A stretch of 64,000 nt of DNA from NCBI RefSeq assembly GCF_009689005.1, contig NZ_AP021879.1:4278001-4342000 (forward strand), written 5' to 3'. The DNA is from Desulfosarcina ovata subsp. ovata. Lineage in GTDB: Bacteria > Desulfobacterota > Desulfobacteria > Desulfobacterales > Desulfosarcinaceae. Position numbers and translations under genes: made by a program. Positions 44,230 through 53,297 of this stretch are shown piece after piece. Under the pieces are notes generated by a model. The model worked only from the letters and a program-made list of their open reading frames with translations, searched no databases and was not told the DNA's origin. How positions within the stretch are numbered: position 1 is the first letter of the stretch; each line of letters opens with the position of its first letter.

Positions 44230-44781
44230 ATGGAGAAAACCGTACTGGTCCCGGTGGCTGACGGCACCGAGGAACTGGAGGCCGTGGCCATTATCGACGT
44301 CTTGCGACGGGCCGGTGCCACCGTCACCGTGGCCTCGGTGAGTGGCCATCGACAGATCACCGCCTCTCGCGGCGTGGTGATCGTGGCCGACACCTTGATT
44401 GAAAGCTGCGTGGACCAGACTTATGATCTGGTGGTCCTTCCCGGCGGCATTCCCGGTGCCGAGCACCTGCGCGACTGCGCCGAGTTGGCCCAAATTCTCA
44501 GACGCCAGAACGAACAGGAGCGGTTCTTCGGGGCGATCTGCGCCAGCCCGGCCGTGGTTCTGGAACATCACGACTTGATCCAGGGGCGCCGGGCCACCTG
44601 TCACCCCGGCTTTGTCGACGGATTGGCATCTGCGGCGGATGTCGACCAGCGCGTGGTGGTGGACGGTAACTGCATGACCAGCCGAGGCGCGGGGACCGCC
44701 GTGGAGTTCGCCCTGGCATTGGTAGAACGGCTTTATGGCAAGGCCCATCGGGACGCGGTTGCCGTACCCATGGTTCTATAG
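44230..44781 (+). CDS. DJ-1/PfpI family protein (YajL/ThiJ-like)
   Basis: 183 residues. VPVADGTEELEAVAIIDVLRRAG carries the conserved Glu, and the nucleophile Cys is in FGAICASPAVVLE, followed by TCHPGF. Members act as protein/nucleotide repair chaperones or glyoxalases. AGGA lies seven bases before ATG 44230, which is preferred over ATG 44212. Confidence 0.9.
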   Translation: MEKTVLVPVADGTEELEAVAIIDVLRRAGATVTVASVSGHRQITASRGVVIVADTLIESCVDQTYDLVVLPGGIPGAEHLRDCAELAQILRRQNEQERFFGAICASPAVVLEHHDLIQGRRATCHPGFVDGLASAADVDQRVVVDGNCMTSRGAGTAVEFALALVERLYGKAHRDAVAVPMVL

Positions 44782-44851
44782 CACCCCATTTATCGCGCCT
44801 CAGGCCGCTGCCTGGGTTATAAAAATGTGGAACGTTTGAACGCTTTTCGGT

Positions 44852-45559
44852 TCAATCCGCCACGATCCGTCCTTCCCTTAGCGCGATCCACTGGTCGGCT
44901 ACCCGTTCGACCTGGGCCATGTCGTGGGATACCATGACGATGGTGCAGGCGGTTTTCAGGCTGAGAATCAGTTGCTCGATGGTTTCGGTGGCAGCCGGGT
45001 CCAGGGACGAGGTGGGCTCGTCCAGGAGCAGTACTTCCGGATTCAGCACCAGCGCCCGGGCCATGCACAGGCGTTGCTGCTGACCGCCGGAGAGGGCGCG
45101 GGCGTCATCCTTCAGGCGATCCTTGACCTCGTCCCACAAAAATGCCTGCCGAAGGGTGCGCTTAACCCGGTCACGGGTCTGCGAACGCGTCGATCCGCCA
45201 ACCAGTTTGAGCGGAAAGGCCACATTCTTGTAAATGCTCATGGGCAGGGGATTGGGTGTCTGAAAGACCATGCCCACCTGGCGGCGCAATTCGGTCAGCG
45301 AGCAGGCCCGGTGATAGATGTCACGCTCGTTTCCGCTTAGACGGATGCGCACCGTTCCCGCCAGGCGGGCATGGGGAATGTCTTCCCAGAGGCGGTTGAA
45401 AACGGTCAGCAGGGTGGATTTTCCCTGGCCGGAGGGGCCCACCACCGCGGTGACGGTGTTTGCCTGAACGTCAAACGTCAAATCTTTCAGTACCGTATGG
45501 TCGCCATAGGCGAAGGAGAGCTGGCGAACCTTGATTTTGACGCATTGCGCAACCTGCAT
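44852..45559 (-). CDS. pstB: Phosphate ABC transporter ATPase, PstB
   Basis: 235 residues. Walker A GPSGQGKST, the PstB-like FNRLWEDIPHARLAGTVRI region, signature LSGGQQQRLCMARAL and Walker B LLLDEPTSSLD. Last gene of a minus-strand pstSCAB operon. phoU and the phoBR sensors are not in the window. Confidence 0.9.
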   Translation of the reverse strand: MQVAQCVKIKVRQLSFAYGDHTVLKDLTFDVQANTVTAVVGPSGQGKSTLLTVFNRLWEDIPHARLAGTVRIRLSGNERDIYHRACSLTELRRQVGMVFQTPNPLPMSIYKNVAFPLKLVGGSTRSQTRDRVKRTLRQAFLWDEVKDRLKDDARALSGGQQQRLCMARALVLNPEVLLLDEPTSSLDPAATETIEQLILSLKTACTIVMVSHDMAQVERVADQWIALREGRIVAD

Positions 45560-45572
45560 GCAAACCTCCTAT

Positions 45573-46460
45573 TTACCGCGTGCCGTAAAGCAGATGGTCG
45601 GCCAGCCGGTGGCGGATGGCGGCGGCCAGGGTGAACAAAGCGGCACAGATGGCCAGAAGGACGATTGCCGCCCCGTAGCCGCGCATCAGCTCGGCCTGAT
45701 CGGCGTACTGGGCGGAGATGGTGTAGATGAAAAAGGGCAGGGCCTCGTAGTTGGCCAGAAGGGAGGTGGGAATGCCGGCCGTTGCTACCACACCGGTGAG
45801 CATGATGACGGCCGTGTCCTCAGCGCAGCGGCCAATGGAGAGAATGATGCCGCTGACGATGCCGGAAAGGGATTGGGGCAGGAGTACATAAAAAAGGGTC
45901 TGCAGGCGTGATGCGCCCAGCGCCGGGGCGGTGATGCGGATTTGTCGGGGCAGGGCTTCCAGGGCCGTCTGGGTTGTTCGGATCAGGTAGGGCAGAACCA
46001 GAAACGCCAGTGAAAGGGCCGATATCAGCAGGCAGGGGGTTATCCGATCCGACAGGCGATGGTGCAGAAATACCGCCAGGCTGAATCCGAAAAGCCCCAC
46101 CAGAACAGAGGGAATGCCTGCCAGGATGTCGAAAAAGAGGCCGAAGATCCCTTTGATCCGGCGCCCGGCGAATTCGGCCATATAGATGCCGGCCCCCACG
46201 CCCACGGGAACGGCGATGATGATGGAGAGTCCCACCAGGACCAGGGTACCCACCATGGCCGGGAAGATGCCGTCAAACACCTGCCGACGCAGCAGCAGGG
46301 CATCCATGGGCGCGGTGTCGCCGAAAAAGAGACTGGCCGAGAGACTGCCCGCGCCGTTGACGATCACATACCCCAGAAGCCCGGCCACGCTGGTGGTCAG
46401 GAGTGCGCCGCAGAGCCAGGCCATGATGGTGACGCCGGTTTCGACCAGACGGCGGGTCAT
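45573..46460 (-). CDS. pstA: Phosphate ABC transporter permease, PstA
   Basis: 295 residues with six membrane segments and the permease loop (ALEALPRQIRITAPALGASRLQTLFYVLLPQ in part). The start overlaps the stop of pstC by four bases (ATGA type), showing translational coupling. Confidence 0.9.
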   Translation of the reverse strand: MTRRLVETGVTIMAWLCGALLTTSVAGLLGYVIVNGAGSLSASLFFGDTAPMDALLLRRQVFDGIFPAMVGTLVLVGLSIIIAVPVGVGAGIYMAEFAGRRIKGIFGLFFDILAGIPSVLVGLFGFSLAVFLHHRLSDRITPCLLISALSLAFLVLPYLIRTTQTALEALPRQIRITAPALGASRLQTLFYVLLPQSLSGIVSGIILSIGRCAEDTAVIMLTGVVATAGIPTSLLANYEALPFFIYTISAQYADQAELMRGYGAAIVLLAICAALFTLAAAIRHRLADHLLYGTR

Positions 46461-47332
46461 GGTCGCCTTTCCCTAAGCGCACCGATCCCCCGGGTCAGAA
46501 CCACCATTAGCGTGGTGCACAGATAAAGGATGATGCCGCAGGCAAACAGGGTACGGAACTCCAGGCTGTCGAAATCGGCGGCCACCACCAGGGCGATATG
46601 GGCGGTAAGCGTGCGGGCCGGTTCGGTCAGCGCACCCGGCATGGCCGTGGCATTGCCGGCAATCATCAGGGCGATCAGGGTATCGCCCACGGCGCGCCCC
46701 ATGGCCAGCACCACGCCGTTGACCAGTCCCGGCCAGGCGCACGGGATAAAGACATGGATCAGTTTCTGTACCGGACTGGCGCCCAGGGCGTCGGCGGCCT
46801 GCAGGTAGGACCGCGGAACCGTGGCAAAACTGTCGGTAAAGAAAAGGATCATGGTTGGCGCGATGAGCACGGCCAGCAGCAGGCCGGCGGAGAGGATGCA
46901 CAGCCCCGAACCGCGGCCGGCCCACTCACGCACCAGGGGCACCAGAAGAAAAATACCGGCAAACCCGTACACCACGGTGGGAATGCCGGTCATAAAACGC
47001 ACCAGTCGATGGAGCAGGATCGGCAGCCAGCCGCGCCCCAGCACACTGATCAGGGCGGCACAGCCCAGACTGACCGGAAAACTCACCGCCATGCCGAGGC
47101 CGGCGATGACCGCCGTGCCCACGATCATGGGGGCGATGCCGTACGCCCCCTGGCCCGGCTGCCACGGCCCGGTGAACATGTTGAAAAAGGTTCCCTCCGT
47201 GATCAGGGGCAGGCCCAGCGTTACCATGAAGCCGAACATCAGCACGGTGACGGCCACGCTGAATGCGGCCATCAGCCCCAGAAGACGTCTTACCCACGGC
47301 TCCGCGATTTTGCTCAAGCATTCTCCAGGCAT
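46457..47332 (-). CDS. pstC: Phosphate ABC transporter permease, PstC
   Basis: 291 residues, six membrane segments, TGIPTVVYGFAGIFLLVPLVR and the permease loop (SYLQAADALGASPVQKLIHVFIP in part). Begins two bases after the pstS stop. Confidence 0.9.
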   Translation of the reverse strand: MPGECLSKIAEPWVRRLLGLMAAFSVAVTVLMFGFMVTLGLPLITEGTFFNMFTGPWQPGQGAYGIAPMIVGTAVIAGLGMAVSFPVSLGCAALISVLGRGWLPILLHRLVRFMTGIPTVVYGFAGIFLLVPLVREWAGRGSGLCILSAGLLLAVLIAPTMILFFTDSFATVPRSYLQAADALGASPVQKLIHVFIPCAWPGLVNGVVLAMGRAVGDTLIALMIAGNATAMPGALTEPARTLTAHIALVVAADFDSLEFRTLFACGIILYLCTTLMVVLTRGIGALRERRP

Positions 47333-47334
47333 AG

Positions 47335-48174
47335 CTATTTGACAGCCACAAACCCCTTTTCAGCGGCGATCGCCTGGCCGGTCGGGCTGAAGAGAAAATC
47401 GATAAAGATTCGGGTCAGGCCGGTGGGTTCGCCCTTGGTGTTGCTGTAAAGTCCCCGGGACACGGGATAGGCGCCGCTTTTCACCGTTTCCAACGTCGGG
47501 GTCACGCCGTCCAGGGCCACGGGCGTAACGCTGGCATCAATGTGGCCCACGGAGACATAGCCGATGCCGTAAGGGTCGCCGGCCACGGCCGATTTCATGG
47601 CTCCGTTGGAAACCACCACATTGGCGCTGCTGCTGATCGCGCCTTTTTCGATGGCCTTTTTCCAGAACACTGCGCGGGTGCCGCTGGCTTCGTCACGGGT
47701 GTAGAGGTTGATGGTCTTGTCCGGTCCGCCCAGCGCTTTCCAGTTGCCGATCTGGCCGGCAAAGATGGCCTTGGTCTGGGCTTTGGTCAGTTCAGTCACC
47801 GGATTTTTCGGGTTGACCACCACGCCGACGCCATCGACCGCCCACTTGAACATGGTTAAGCCGTATTTGGCAATTTCCTCATCGGTGGGTTTGCGGCCGG
47901 AGTTGCCGATCTCCACCAGGCCTTCGCCCACCTGCTTGATGCCCACACCGGAGCCGCCCCCGGCCACGGTAACCTGGATGTCCGGATAGCGCTGCATGAT
48001 CTGTTTGGCGGCTTCCTTCATCACCGGAATGTGCGCGGTACCGCCGGAAATGGCCACCCTGCCCGCCTGTCCGGCAAAGGGCGCCAGATCGTCGGCCATG
48101 GCCGGAGAGAACCCGGTTGCCACCAGAATCACCAACGCCATTGCCCAATCAAACCATCGATTCCGCTGTGACAT
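47335..48174 (-). CDS. pstS: Phosphate-binding protein, PstS
   Basis: 279 residues with a signal peptide (AMALVILVATGFSPAMA). PstS-type binding segments: ISGGTAHIPVMKEAA, GGGSGVGIKQVGEG, NSGRKPTDEE and TRDEASGTRAVFWKKAI, the last holding the Arg/Ser/Thr phosphate contacts. AGAGGAGG lies upstream of ATG 48174. First gene of the operon. Confidence 0.9.
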   Translation of the reverse strand: MSQRNRWFDWAMALVILVATGFSPAMADDLAPFAGQAGRVAISGGTAHIPVMKEAAKQIMQRYPDIQVTVAGGGSGVGIKQVGEGLVEIGNSGRKPTDEEIAKYGLTMFKWAVDGVGVVVNPKNPVTELTKAQTKAIFAGQIGNWKALGGPDKTINLYTRDEASGTRAVFWKKAIEKGAISSSANVVVSNGAMKSAVAGDPYGIGYVSVGHIDASVTPVALDGVTPTLETVKSGAYPVSRGLYSNTKGEPTGLTRIFIDFLFSPTGQAIAAEKGFVAVK

Positions 48175-48415
48175 GTTAAACCTCCTCTGATGAGATTGAA
48201 TGAAGATTCGAAATATAGGGAACCCACTGGAATAAAAGCGATTGCGATGTGCTACCATCGCCGGTTGGAAAAGTCTAATTGACAGAACGGATATCGATTC
48301 GCAGATGGATCGAAAATGTTGATGATCTGGGTGGGCCTTGCGCTGGAGTGGTTGGTGGGGTGACCGGTGGGATTATCGGTTGGACGGGGCGGGCGCGGGA
48401 TCGTGATCCACCGTC

Positions 48416-49522
48416 TTACGGCATTGTTTCGATTTTTTCGATCAGCTGGCGGGCGTTGGCGATGTTTTCGCGGACTTTTGGGTGATTCGGGTTGCACGCC
48501 AGGGCCTGTTCCCATTCCCGGATGGCCGCTTTCAGGTTTTCATTGATGAAGAGTTTGACGCCGTTGCGGTAGTGTTCCTGGGCCAGTTCCACAAGGCGGT
48601 TCTCAACACGGGATTTGAGGGCCATGCTGAGTGCATCGCTTTCGTCGGCCCGGGCCAATACCGCGAGGGCTTCGAGAAAGTCTCCCTGGTCCACATGCTC
48701 GCGGGCCAGTCGGAAACGGGCCTCGATGGCCAGGTTTCTGGCGGCAGGATGGTCCGGCGCTTCTGCCACGACTTTTTCGGCGGTATCGAGGCCCTGCCGG
48801 AACCGTCCATTGGCCACATGCTTGCGGGCCAGATTCAGCTGGTTGTCAATGGTCAGGTTGTGCCGGGCGGTCTCAAGGGTTGCCAGCACGGTGGTTTTTT
48901 GCGCGGTTTCGTCGGGAACGGCATTCAGGTCGGTGGCGGCCTTCTCCTTTTTAGGGAGGATCAGGACGGTTTCCGGGGCCGGTGTGGCGTCTTCCGGCAG
49001 GTCGTTGAACCAGGCAACCAGAAAGGCGAGGCTGCGGTCGCCATAGACCGCTTTGGCCACATCGGCCAGATCCTCGTCCTTGGCGGTCCGGTAGATCATG
49101 AACGGAAACGGGGCCCACAGGACATTGAGCTGTTCCCGGGCCGGCTGGAAATCAGGGTCCAGGCGCAACGCTGCCAGAAAGTGGTCGCGGGCAGACTGGC
49201 GTTTATTCTGGCGCAGGGCCCGCTGCCCTTCCTGAAAATGGGTCTGCACCGATGCGGCAATGGTTTTTTCCAGGCGGGCGATCTCCTGTTTGGCGTCGGT
49301 CTTTCCAAAAGCGATGTGTCGGACCACCTGCCAGTGCGCCAATGCCAGGGCCAGGTCGCCATCGGTTTCCAGTTGCCGGGCCCGTTGCCGGACCGCATCG
49401 GCCTGTTCGGCCCGCCAGAAAGGGCCGGACTGGAGGAAATGGGATACGGAATCGCCCATACCGGCGCAACCGGAGAGAATCAGGCTGGCGATCAGAACGA
49501 TCCATGGCAATTGACGGATCAT
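48416..49522 (-). CDS. TPR lipoprotein with LysM-like segment
   Basis: 368 residues. Lipobox LILSGC at the N-terminus; TPR-like repeats at about 40-130 and 230-365 (HFLAALRLDPDFQPAREQL, EWEQALACNPNHPKVRENI); a LysM-like stretch between them (MIYRTAKDEDLADVAKAVYG ... PETVLILP). Likely a periplasm-facing scaffold at the cell wall. Its start overlaps the stop of the deacetylase-like gene by one base: third gene of a coupled operon with that gene and the cyclase. Confidence 0.8.
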   Translation of the reverse strand: MIRQLPWIVLIASLILSGCAGMGDSVSHFLQSGPFWRAEQADAVRQRARQLETDGDLALALAHWQVVRHIAFGKTDAKQEIARLEKTIAASVQTHFQEGQRALRQNKRQSARDHFLAALRLDPDFQPAREQLNVLWAPFPFMIYRTAKDEDLADVAKAVYGDRSLAFLVAWFNDLPEDATPAPETVLILPKKEKAATDLNAVPDETAQKTTVLATLETARHNLTIDNQLNLARKHVANGRFRQGLDTAEKVVAEAPDHPAARNLAIEARFRLAREHVDQGDFLEALAVLARADESDALSMALKSRVENRLVELAQEHYRNGVKLFINENLKAAIREWEQALACNPNHPKVRENIANARQLIEKIETMP

Positions 49523-50559
49523 CAGTTCAGTTCCGCCTGGTTCATGGGGGTCATCTGGTCGGTGAAGCTGGACAGCGTCGTGTGCGGATCGATGACGATG
49601 CGGGGGATGGTGTAGCGGTCACCAAAAAACGGGGTCACGCCGGTTTTGCGCGAAAAAATGGCCGTATACCCGATTTTTACGGCGGCGGCCACCAAAAGCG
49701 CGTTGGTGTCGCCTTCGGGGCAGGCCAGAAATTTACAGGCCGTGCCCAATCGGATTTCGATGGTCTGTTTGGCCTGGCGCAGTTCGGCCGCCATCCATTT
49801 GAAATGGTTTTCGCTACGCTGTCCCTTCTGCCGCCGGGTCAGCGAGCGTCCGCTTCGTCCCCGGCAGCCGATGGTGAAGCCCATCTGCTGGAGCATTTCC
49901 AACTGTTCCCAGGTCATGGCGCTTTTTCGGCCCACGCCGCGGGTGGCAACGAAAAGGGTTGCGGTAAAACCGTATTTTTGCAGCAGGGGCAGGCCGAAAT
50001 CGAAAAATTGCCGGGATTGGGTGTCCACACTGATCAGCACTGCGCGTCTGGGAAGCTGACCGGTAAAATCCATGAAAGCGATCAGATCTTCCGGTCTGAT
50101 ACTGTTGAAGTTGTTTCCCTTCAGCCAGGCCAGTTGCGCTTCAAAGTCGGTCCGGACGATCTGGCCGGGTTCGCCTGGCGATTCGGCGATGTCCGTGTAT
50201 GCCAGGACGGGAACGGTCTGGTAACCGTCCGAAGCCAACCCACCACGCCGGAACGGGGCTATGGGAATCAGAACCGCCTGTCCTTCGGTGAACGCGTCCA
50301 CGCCGTTATATTCGACGATCGTCCATGCCCTGCCGGCATCGTTGAGGTAGCGACTGGCCAGCGTCTCCGGCGTATCGCCCTGGCCGGCACGCACCAGACG
50401 GGGCAGCGGGGGGGCCGAGCGGGGATTGCTCTCTCCGGCGTGGCCGGTGGCCGGAAAAAGAATCCCCACGATGGTGACCACCCAGGCCATGCCGGCGATT
50501 ACCATCACAGACGCCAACGTTTTCCAGTGTTGAAAAAAATTACCGGCTTGATCTGACAT
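49522..50559 (-). CDS. Polysaccharide deacetylase-fold protein with lost catalytic residues, plus LysM
   Basis: 345 residues: N-terminal membrane anchor, a LysM-like segment (QGDTPETLASRYLNDAGRAW ... LIPI), then a NodB-like fold (FEAQLAWLKGNNFNSIRPEDL). The metal-binding motifs are altered: TFDDG is ISVDTQ, and the HTxxH motif after the typical EQLEMLQQMGFTIG reads CRGRSGRS, so both metal His are gone. It cannot be a normal deacetylase; a glycan-binding or scaffold role is inferred. It overlaps the cyclase gene by 20 bases and the TPR lipoprotein gene by one. Confidence 0.8.
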   Translation of the reverse strand: MSDQAGNFFQHWKTLASVMVIAGMAWVVTIVGILFPATGHAGESNPRSAPPLPRLVRAGQGDTPETLASRYLNDAGRAWTIVEYNGVDAFTEGQAVLIPIAPFRRGGLASDGYQTVPVLAYTDIAESPGEPGQIVRTDFEAQLAWLKGNNFNSIRPEDLIAFMDFTGQLPRRAVLISVDTQSRQFFDFGLPLLQKYGFTATLFVATRGVGRKSAMTWEQLEMLQQMGFTIGCRGRSGRSLTRRQKGQRSENHFKWMAAELRQAKQTIEIRLGTACKFLACPEGDTNALLVAAAVKIGYTAIFSRKTGVTPFFGDRYTIPRIVIDPHTTLSSFTDQMTPMNQAELN

Positions 50560-52264
50560 GCGCCCTCTGCTCGATGGCGGTGACCCGAAAGGTCTTCACC
50601 GGTTCGGATTTCCCTTTGATGCTGCGGACGCCGGCCGGTTCCACCTGGATGCGATCGGCCAGGGGCTCGCAAATCGCCGAGGTCACCAGGACTTCACCTG
50701 CGGCGGCCAGGCTGCTGAGCCGCGACGCCAGATTGACCGTGTCGCCGATAACGGTGTATTCCATTTTGTCCTGGGAGCCGATGTTTCCCGATACGATGGG
50801 GCCGGTGTGAAGGCCGATGCCCACGGATGATAGCATGGTGTTTCCGTTGATGCTGCTTGCCTGCAATTGCGTTTTTAGCGCCAGTGCGGCCCGCACGGCC
50901 CGCTCCGTATGATCTTTCCTGAATACCGGCACGCCGAACACACCCAGGACGGCATCGCCGATAAATTTATCCACATAGCCGCCATAATCGAGAATGGCGC
51001 GGGTGGCGATTTCGAAATAACGGTTGAGCATTTCCACGACCAGCTCCGGTTCACGGTTCTCCGAGTAGGCGGTAAATCCCCGAATATCGGCAAAAAAAAT
51101 GGTGGCCTCGTTCTTGTGGCCCTTGAGCCACATTTTTTCTGGATCGGCCAGAATCATCTCCAGCACCTCTGCCCCGACATATTTGCCAAAGGACTGGCGG
51201 GTCAATGAATGCCGGAACAGCTCCTCGCCCATCTGATTGAAAGCGGTGGCCAGGTTGCCCAGCTCATCATTGCGGTTCAGCGCCACCCGGTAGTGGTAAT
51301 CGCCCTTACCGATGGCTTCGGTGGCGGCCACCAGCGTTTGGATGGGCTGCGCGAAACGGATACCGATAAAAACGGCAATCGCCAATCCGAAACTGACCGT
51401 TCCCAGGGTCATCATCAGGATCGACTGTATTTCCTTATCGACCAGTTGTTCGATAAAATTAAGCGATACCCCCACATGAACGCTTCCCAGCCGTTTGTCC
51501 TGAAACACCACATCGCGGGTCAGGTTGAGAATCTGTTCGCCGGAGGCCGACGGGAAGGAAAAATAGGTTGTGTCGCCATGCTTTACGGGAGATGCCGTGG
51601 CCTTGGGCGCGATCCGCCGGGTTCCAATGCGGCCCACATCGGTATGGGCGCGGATTAGCCCTTGGGTGTCGGTTACCATGGCGTAGCGCAGCCCTTCGGT
51701 GGAGGTAGCCGCTTTGATCAGGGTATTGAGACTGAGAATGTCATCTTGGATGAGAGGTATTCGGGCGTTATTGACAAAATAGTTGAGGCTCACCGTTCCG
51801 ACGGTCACGGTCTGATCGAACAGGCGGGCCTTCTGCCGATTGATCATGAAATAGCTGAAGGAGACGATAGTGACGGTAACGATGAGCAGAACGCCCAGGC
51901 AGAGCTTGAGCCAGATGGGCATGGCCGGTTTGGGCAGCCGCTGGGCAAGCGGTCCGCGGCGGCGCAGGATCAGTTCGCGGATGTTATCCGACAGGGAGGC
52001 GACCGAGATTCTGAAATTCTCATTGATGACCGCAACCACGTCGGCCTCGGCAGCAAGCCCCAGTTCGGTGATCATGTGGCCCAGGCGGACGGCCTGACCG
52101 GTGTCCACCAGCCGTTGGCGCTGGGCTGCCAGGACATCGTTCAACTGGCGTTCCGTGAGAATACCGCGTTCAATCAATACCTGGCCGAGCTTGCGATCTT
52201 CAGGGAGGCGTCGCTGGAAAAGATGCCGGAGGGCCGAAAACCAATTTTTAGGCGTCATCTGCAT
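50540..52264 (-). CDS. Membrane class III adenylate/guanylate cyclase with HAMP and GspE-N-like domain
   Basis: About 574 residues. N-terminal MshEN/GspE-N-like region (KLGQVLIERGILTERQLNDVL, LGHMITELGLAAEADV), membrane segment, periplasmic sensor of about 150 residues, second membrane segment, HAMP (about 305-355), then a class III cyclase domain (about 385-560) with both metal Asp (FFADIRGF, FIGDAVLGVFG) and GDTVNLASRLSSLA. Makes a cyclic nucleotide in response to an envelope signal. First gene of the three-gene operon. The start is uncertain (52264 or 52258); no clear ribosome-binding site. Confidence 0.85.
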   Translation of the reverse strand: MQMTPKNWFSALRHLFQRRLPEDRKLGQVLIERGILTERQLNDVLAAQRQRLVDTGQAVRLGHMITELGLAAEADVVAVINENFRISVASLSDNIRELILRRRGPLAQRLPKPAMPIWLKLCLGVLLIVTVTIVSFSYFMINRQKARLFDQTVTVGTVSLNYFVNNARIPLIQDDILSLNTLIKAATSTEGLRYAMVTDTQGLIRAHTDVGRIGTRRIAPKATASPVKHGDTTYFSFPSASGEQILNLTRDVVFQDKRLGSVHVGVSLNFIEQLVDKEIQSILMMTLGTVSFGLAIAVFIGIRFAQPIQTLVAATEAIGKGDYHYRVALNRNDELGNLATAFNQMGEELFRHSLTRQSFGKYVGAEVLEMILADPEKMWLKGHKNEATIFFADIRGFTAYSENREPELVVEMLNRYFEIATRAILDYGGYVDKFIGDAVLGVFGVPVFRKDHTERAVRAALALKTQLQASSINGNTMLSSVGIGLHTGPIVSGNIGSQDKMEYTVIGDTVNLASRLSSLAAAGEVLVTSAICEPLADRIQVEPAGVRSIKGKSEPVKTFRVTAIEQRAHVRSSR

Positions 52265-52456
52265 GGGGAGCACCACTGTTGTGGGGGGTCAGGGTTCCTG
52301 CCACCGGCAGCCGAGCTTGTCTCAAAACAGTCCGGCGGTCACTGTGCGGGGATAGGATCTTTGTTGCGGGATGGCATGGAACCTGGCCCGACTATAATTG
52401 GGAGCATTGGTCGGTGTCAACACGCCAGGACGCGGATCGTTTGACAGATGGGCGGA

Positions 52457-52659
52457 GCAGCACTATTTATCGATGCCTTGAAAATAATGAATACGAACAA
52501 GGTGGGAGCAATTCTGGTGACGCATGACGGTGCGTCGGTGGCGAGCGGGATCTGCTGATTCAGAAAGCGGGCCGGATCATTGGCATGCTTTCCGGCGGTG
52601 ATGCGATCAAGGGCTCCATGCAGGAAAAGGATCAAGAATTCAAGCGGCTCATAGCCTTC
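52457..52659 (+). pseudogene. CBS-domain protein remnant
   Basis: Two frames together give the end of a CBS-domain protein: FIDALKIMNTNKVGAILVTH in frame from 52457 (stop at 52558), then, after a shift, ERDLLIQKAGRIIGMLSGGD and AIKGSMQEKDQEFKRLI from 52543, directly abutting the MITE-like copy 4 at 52660. The join lacks several residues of the usual linker. No start signal. The segment 52265-52456 upstream of it shows no gene. Confidence 0.6.
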
Positions 52660-52747
52660 AAGATAATGTTTTTGGGCTGCGTTATCGGTCGAAAGCGGTA
52701 TGGTTGATACAGCTTTCTCTCTCTGGCCTTGCCAAAAACATTATCTT
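52650..52747 (-). repeat. MITE-like palindromic repeat, copy 4
   Basis: Core 52660-52747 (88 bp), same orientation as copy 2. ATAGCCTTC precedes AAGATAATGTTTTTGG; the right end CCAAAAACATTATCTT runs straight into TTAAGGCGATTTCTGTCAA, one of three copies of that short sequence. The element cuts off the CBS-domain remnant. Confidence 0.88.
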
Positions 52748-52790
52748 AAGGCGATTTCTGTCAAATAGTCTTCGTTCACAATAGGGTCGG

Positions 52791-53222
52791 TCAGGTGGCT
52801 TTGGGCGGCCGGGGCGGACTGACCAGTGCCTCACCGGACAGCACCTCGGCGCCTTCCTGATTGGTGCAGACGGTCTTCAGCCGGACCCGCTTCTTGGCTT
52901 CCAATTTTTCGATCACTTCGACCCTGGCGGTCACCGTATCGCCAATATATACCGGTGCCAGAAAGTCCAGGGACTGATGCATGTAAACGGTGCCCGGGCC
53001 GGGCAGGCGCGTGCCGATAACTGCGGAAACGAATCCGGCCGACAGCATGCCGTGGGCAATGCGTGTTTTGAAAAAGGTTCCCTTGGCGTAGGTCTCGTCA
53101 ATGTGGGCCGGATTCAGGTCACCGGTGACACCGGCAAACAGATAGATATCGGTGTCGGTCACGGTTTTTGAAAACTGGGCCGTATCACCGACATGCAGTT
53201 CGTCAAAGCTTTTACCAATCAT
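52791..53222 (-). CDS. MaoC-like (R)-specific enoyl-CoA hydratase
   Basis: 143-residue hotdog hydratase. The catalytic motif is complete: GDLNPAHIDETYA (Asp and His) with RIAHGMLSAGFVSAVIGTRL. Small single-domain size as in PhaJ, which hydrates trans-2-enoyl-CoA to (R)-3-hydroxyacyl-CoA for polyhydroxyalkanoate synthesis. The phasin-like gene upstream supports that link; fatty-acid degradation is the alternative. Confidence 0.88.
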   Translation of the reverse strand: MIGKSFDELHVGDTAQFSKTVTDTDIYLFAGVTGDLNPAHIDETYAKGTFFKTRIAHGMLSAGFVSAVIGTRLPGPGTVYMHQSLDFLAPVYIGDTVTARVEVIEKLEAKKRVRLKTVCTNQEGAEVLSGEALVSPPRPPKAT

Positions 53223-53297
53223 TGGGACTCCTCAAACTCGGGGGGCGGCCTTTTCGGGACCGCCCCTTTGGTTGGCGGGTGTTGTCTCAGGTTGTTT

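Noticed and set aside
53239..53270. GGGGCGG/CCGCCCC hairpin between the phasin-like and maoC genes as a terminator
   Set aside because: Stem is plausible but there is no T run in either direction, and the two genes appear to share one promoter.
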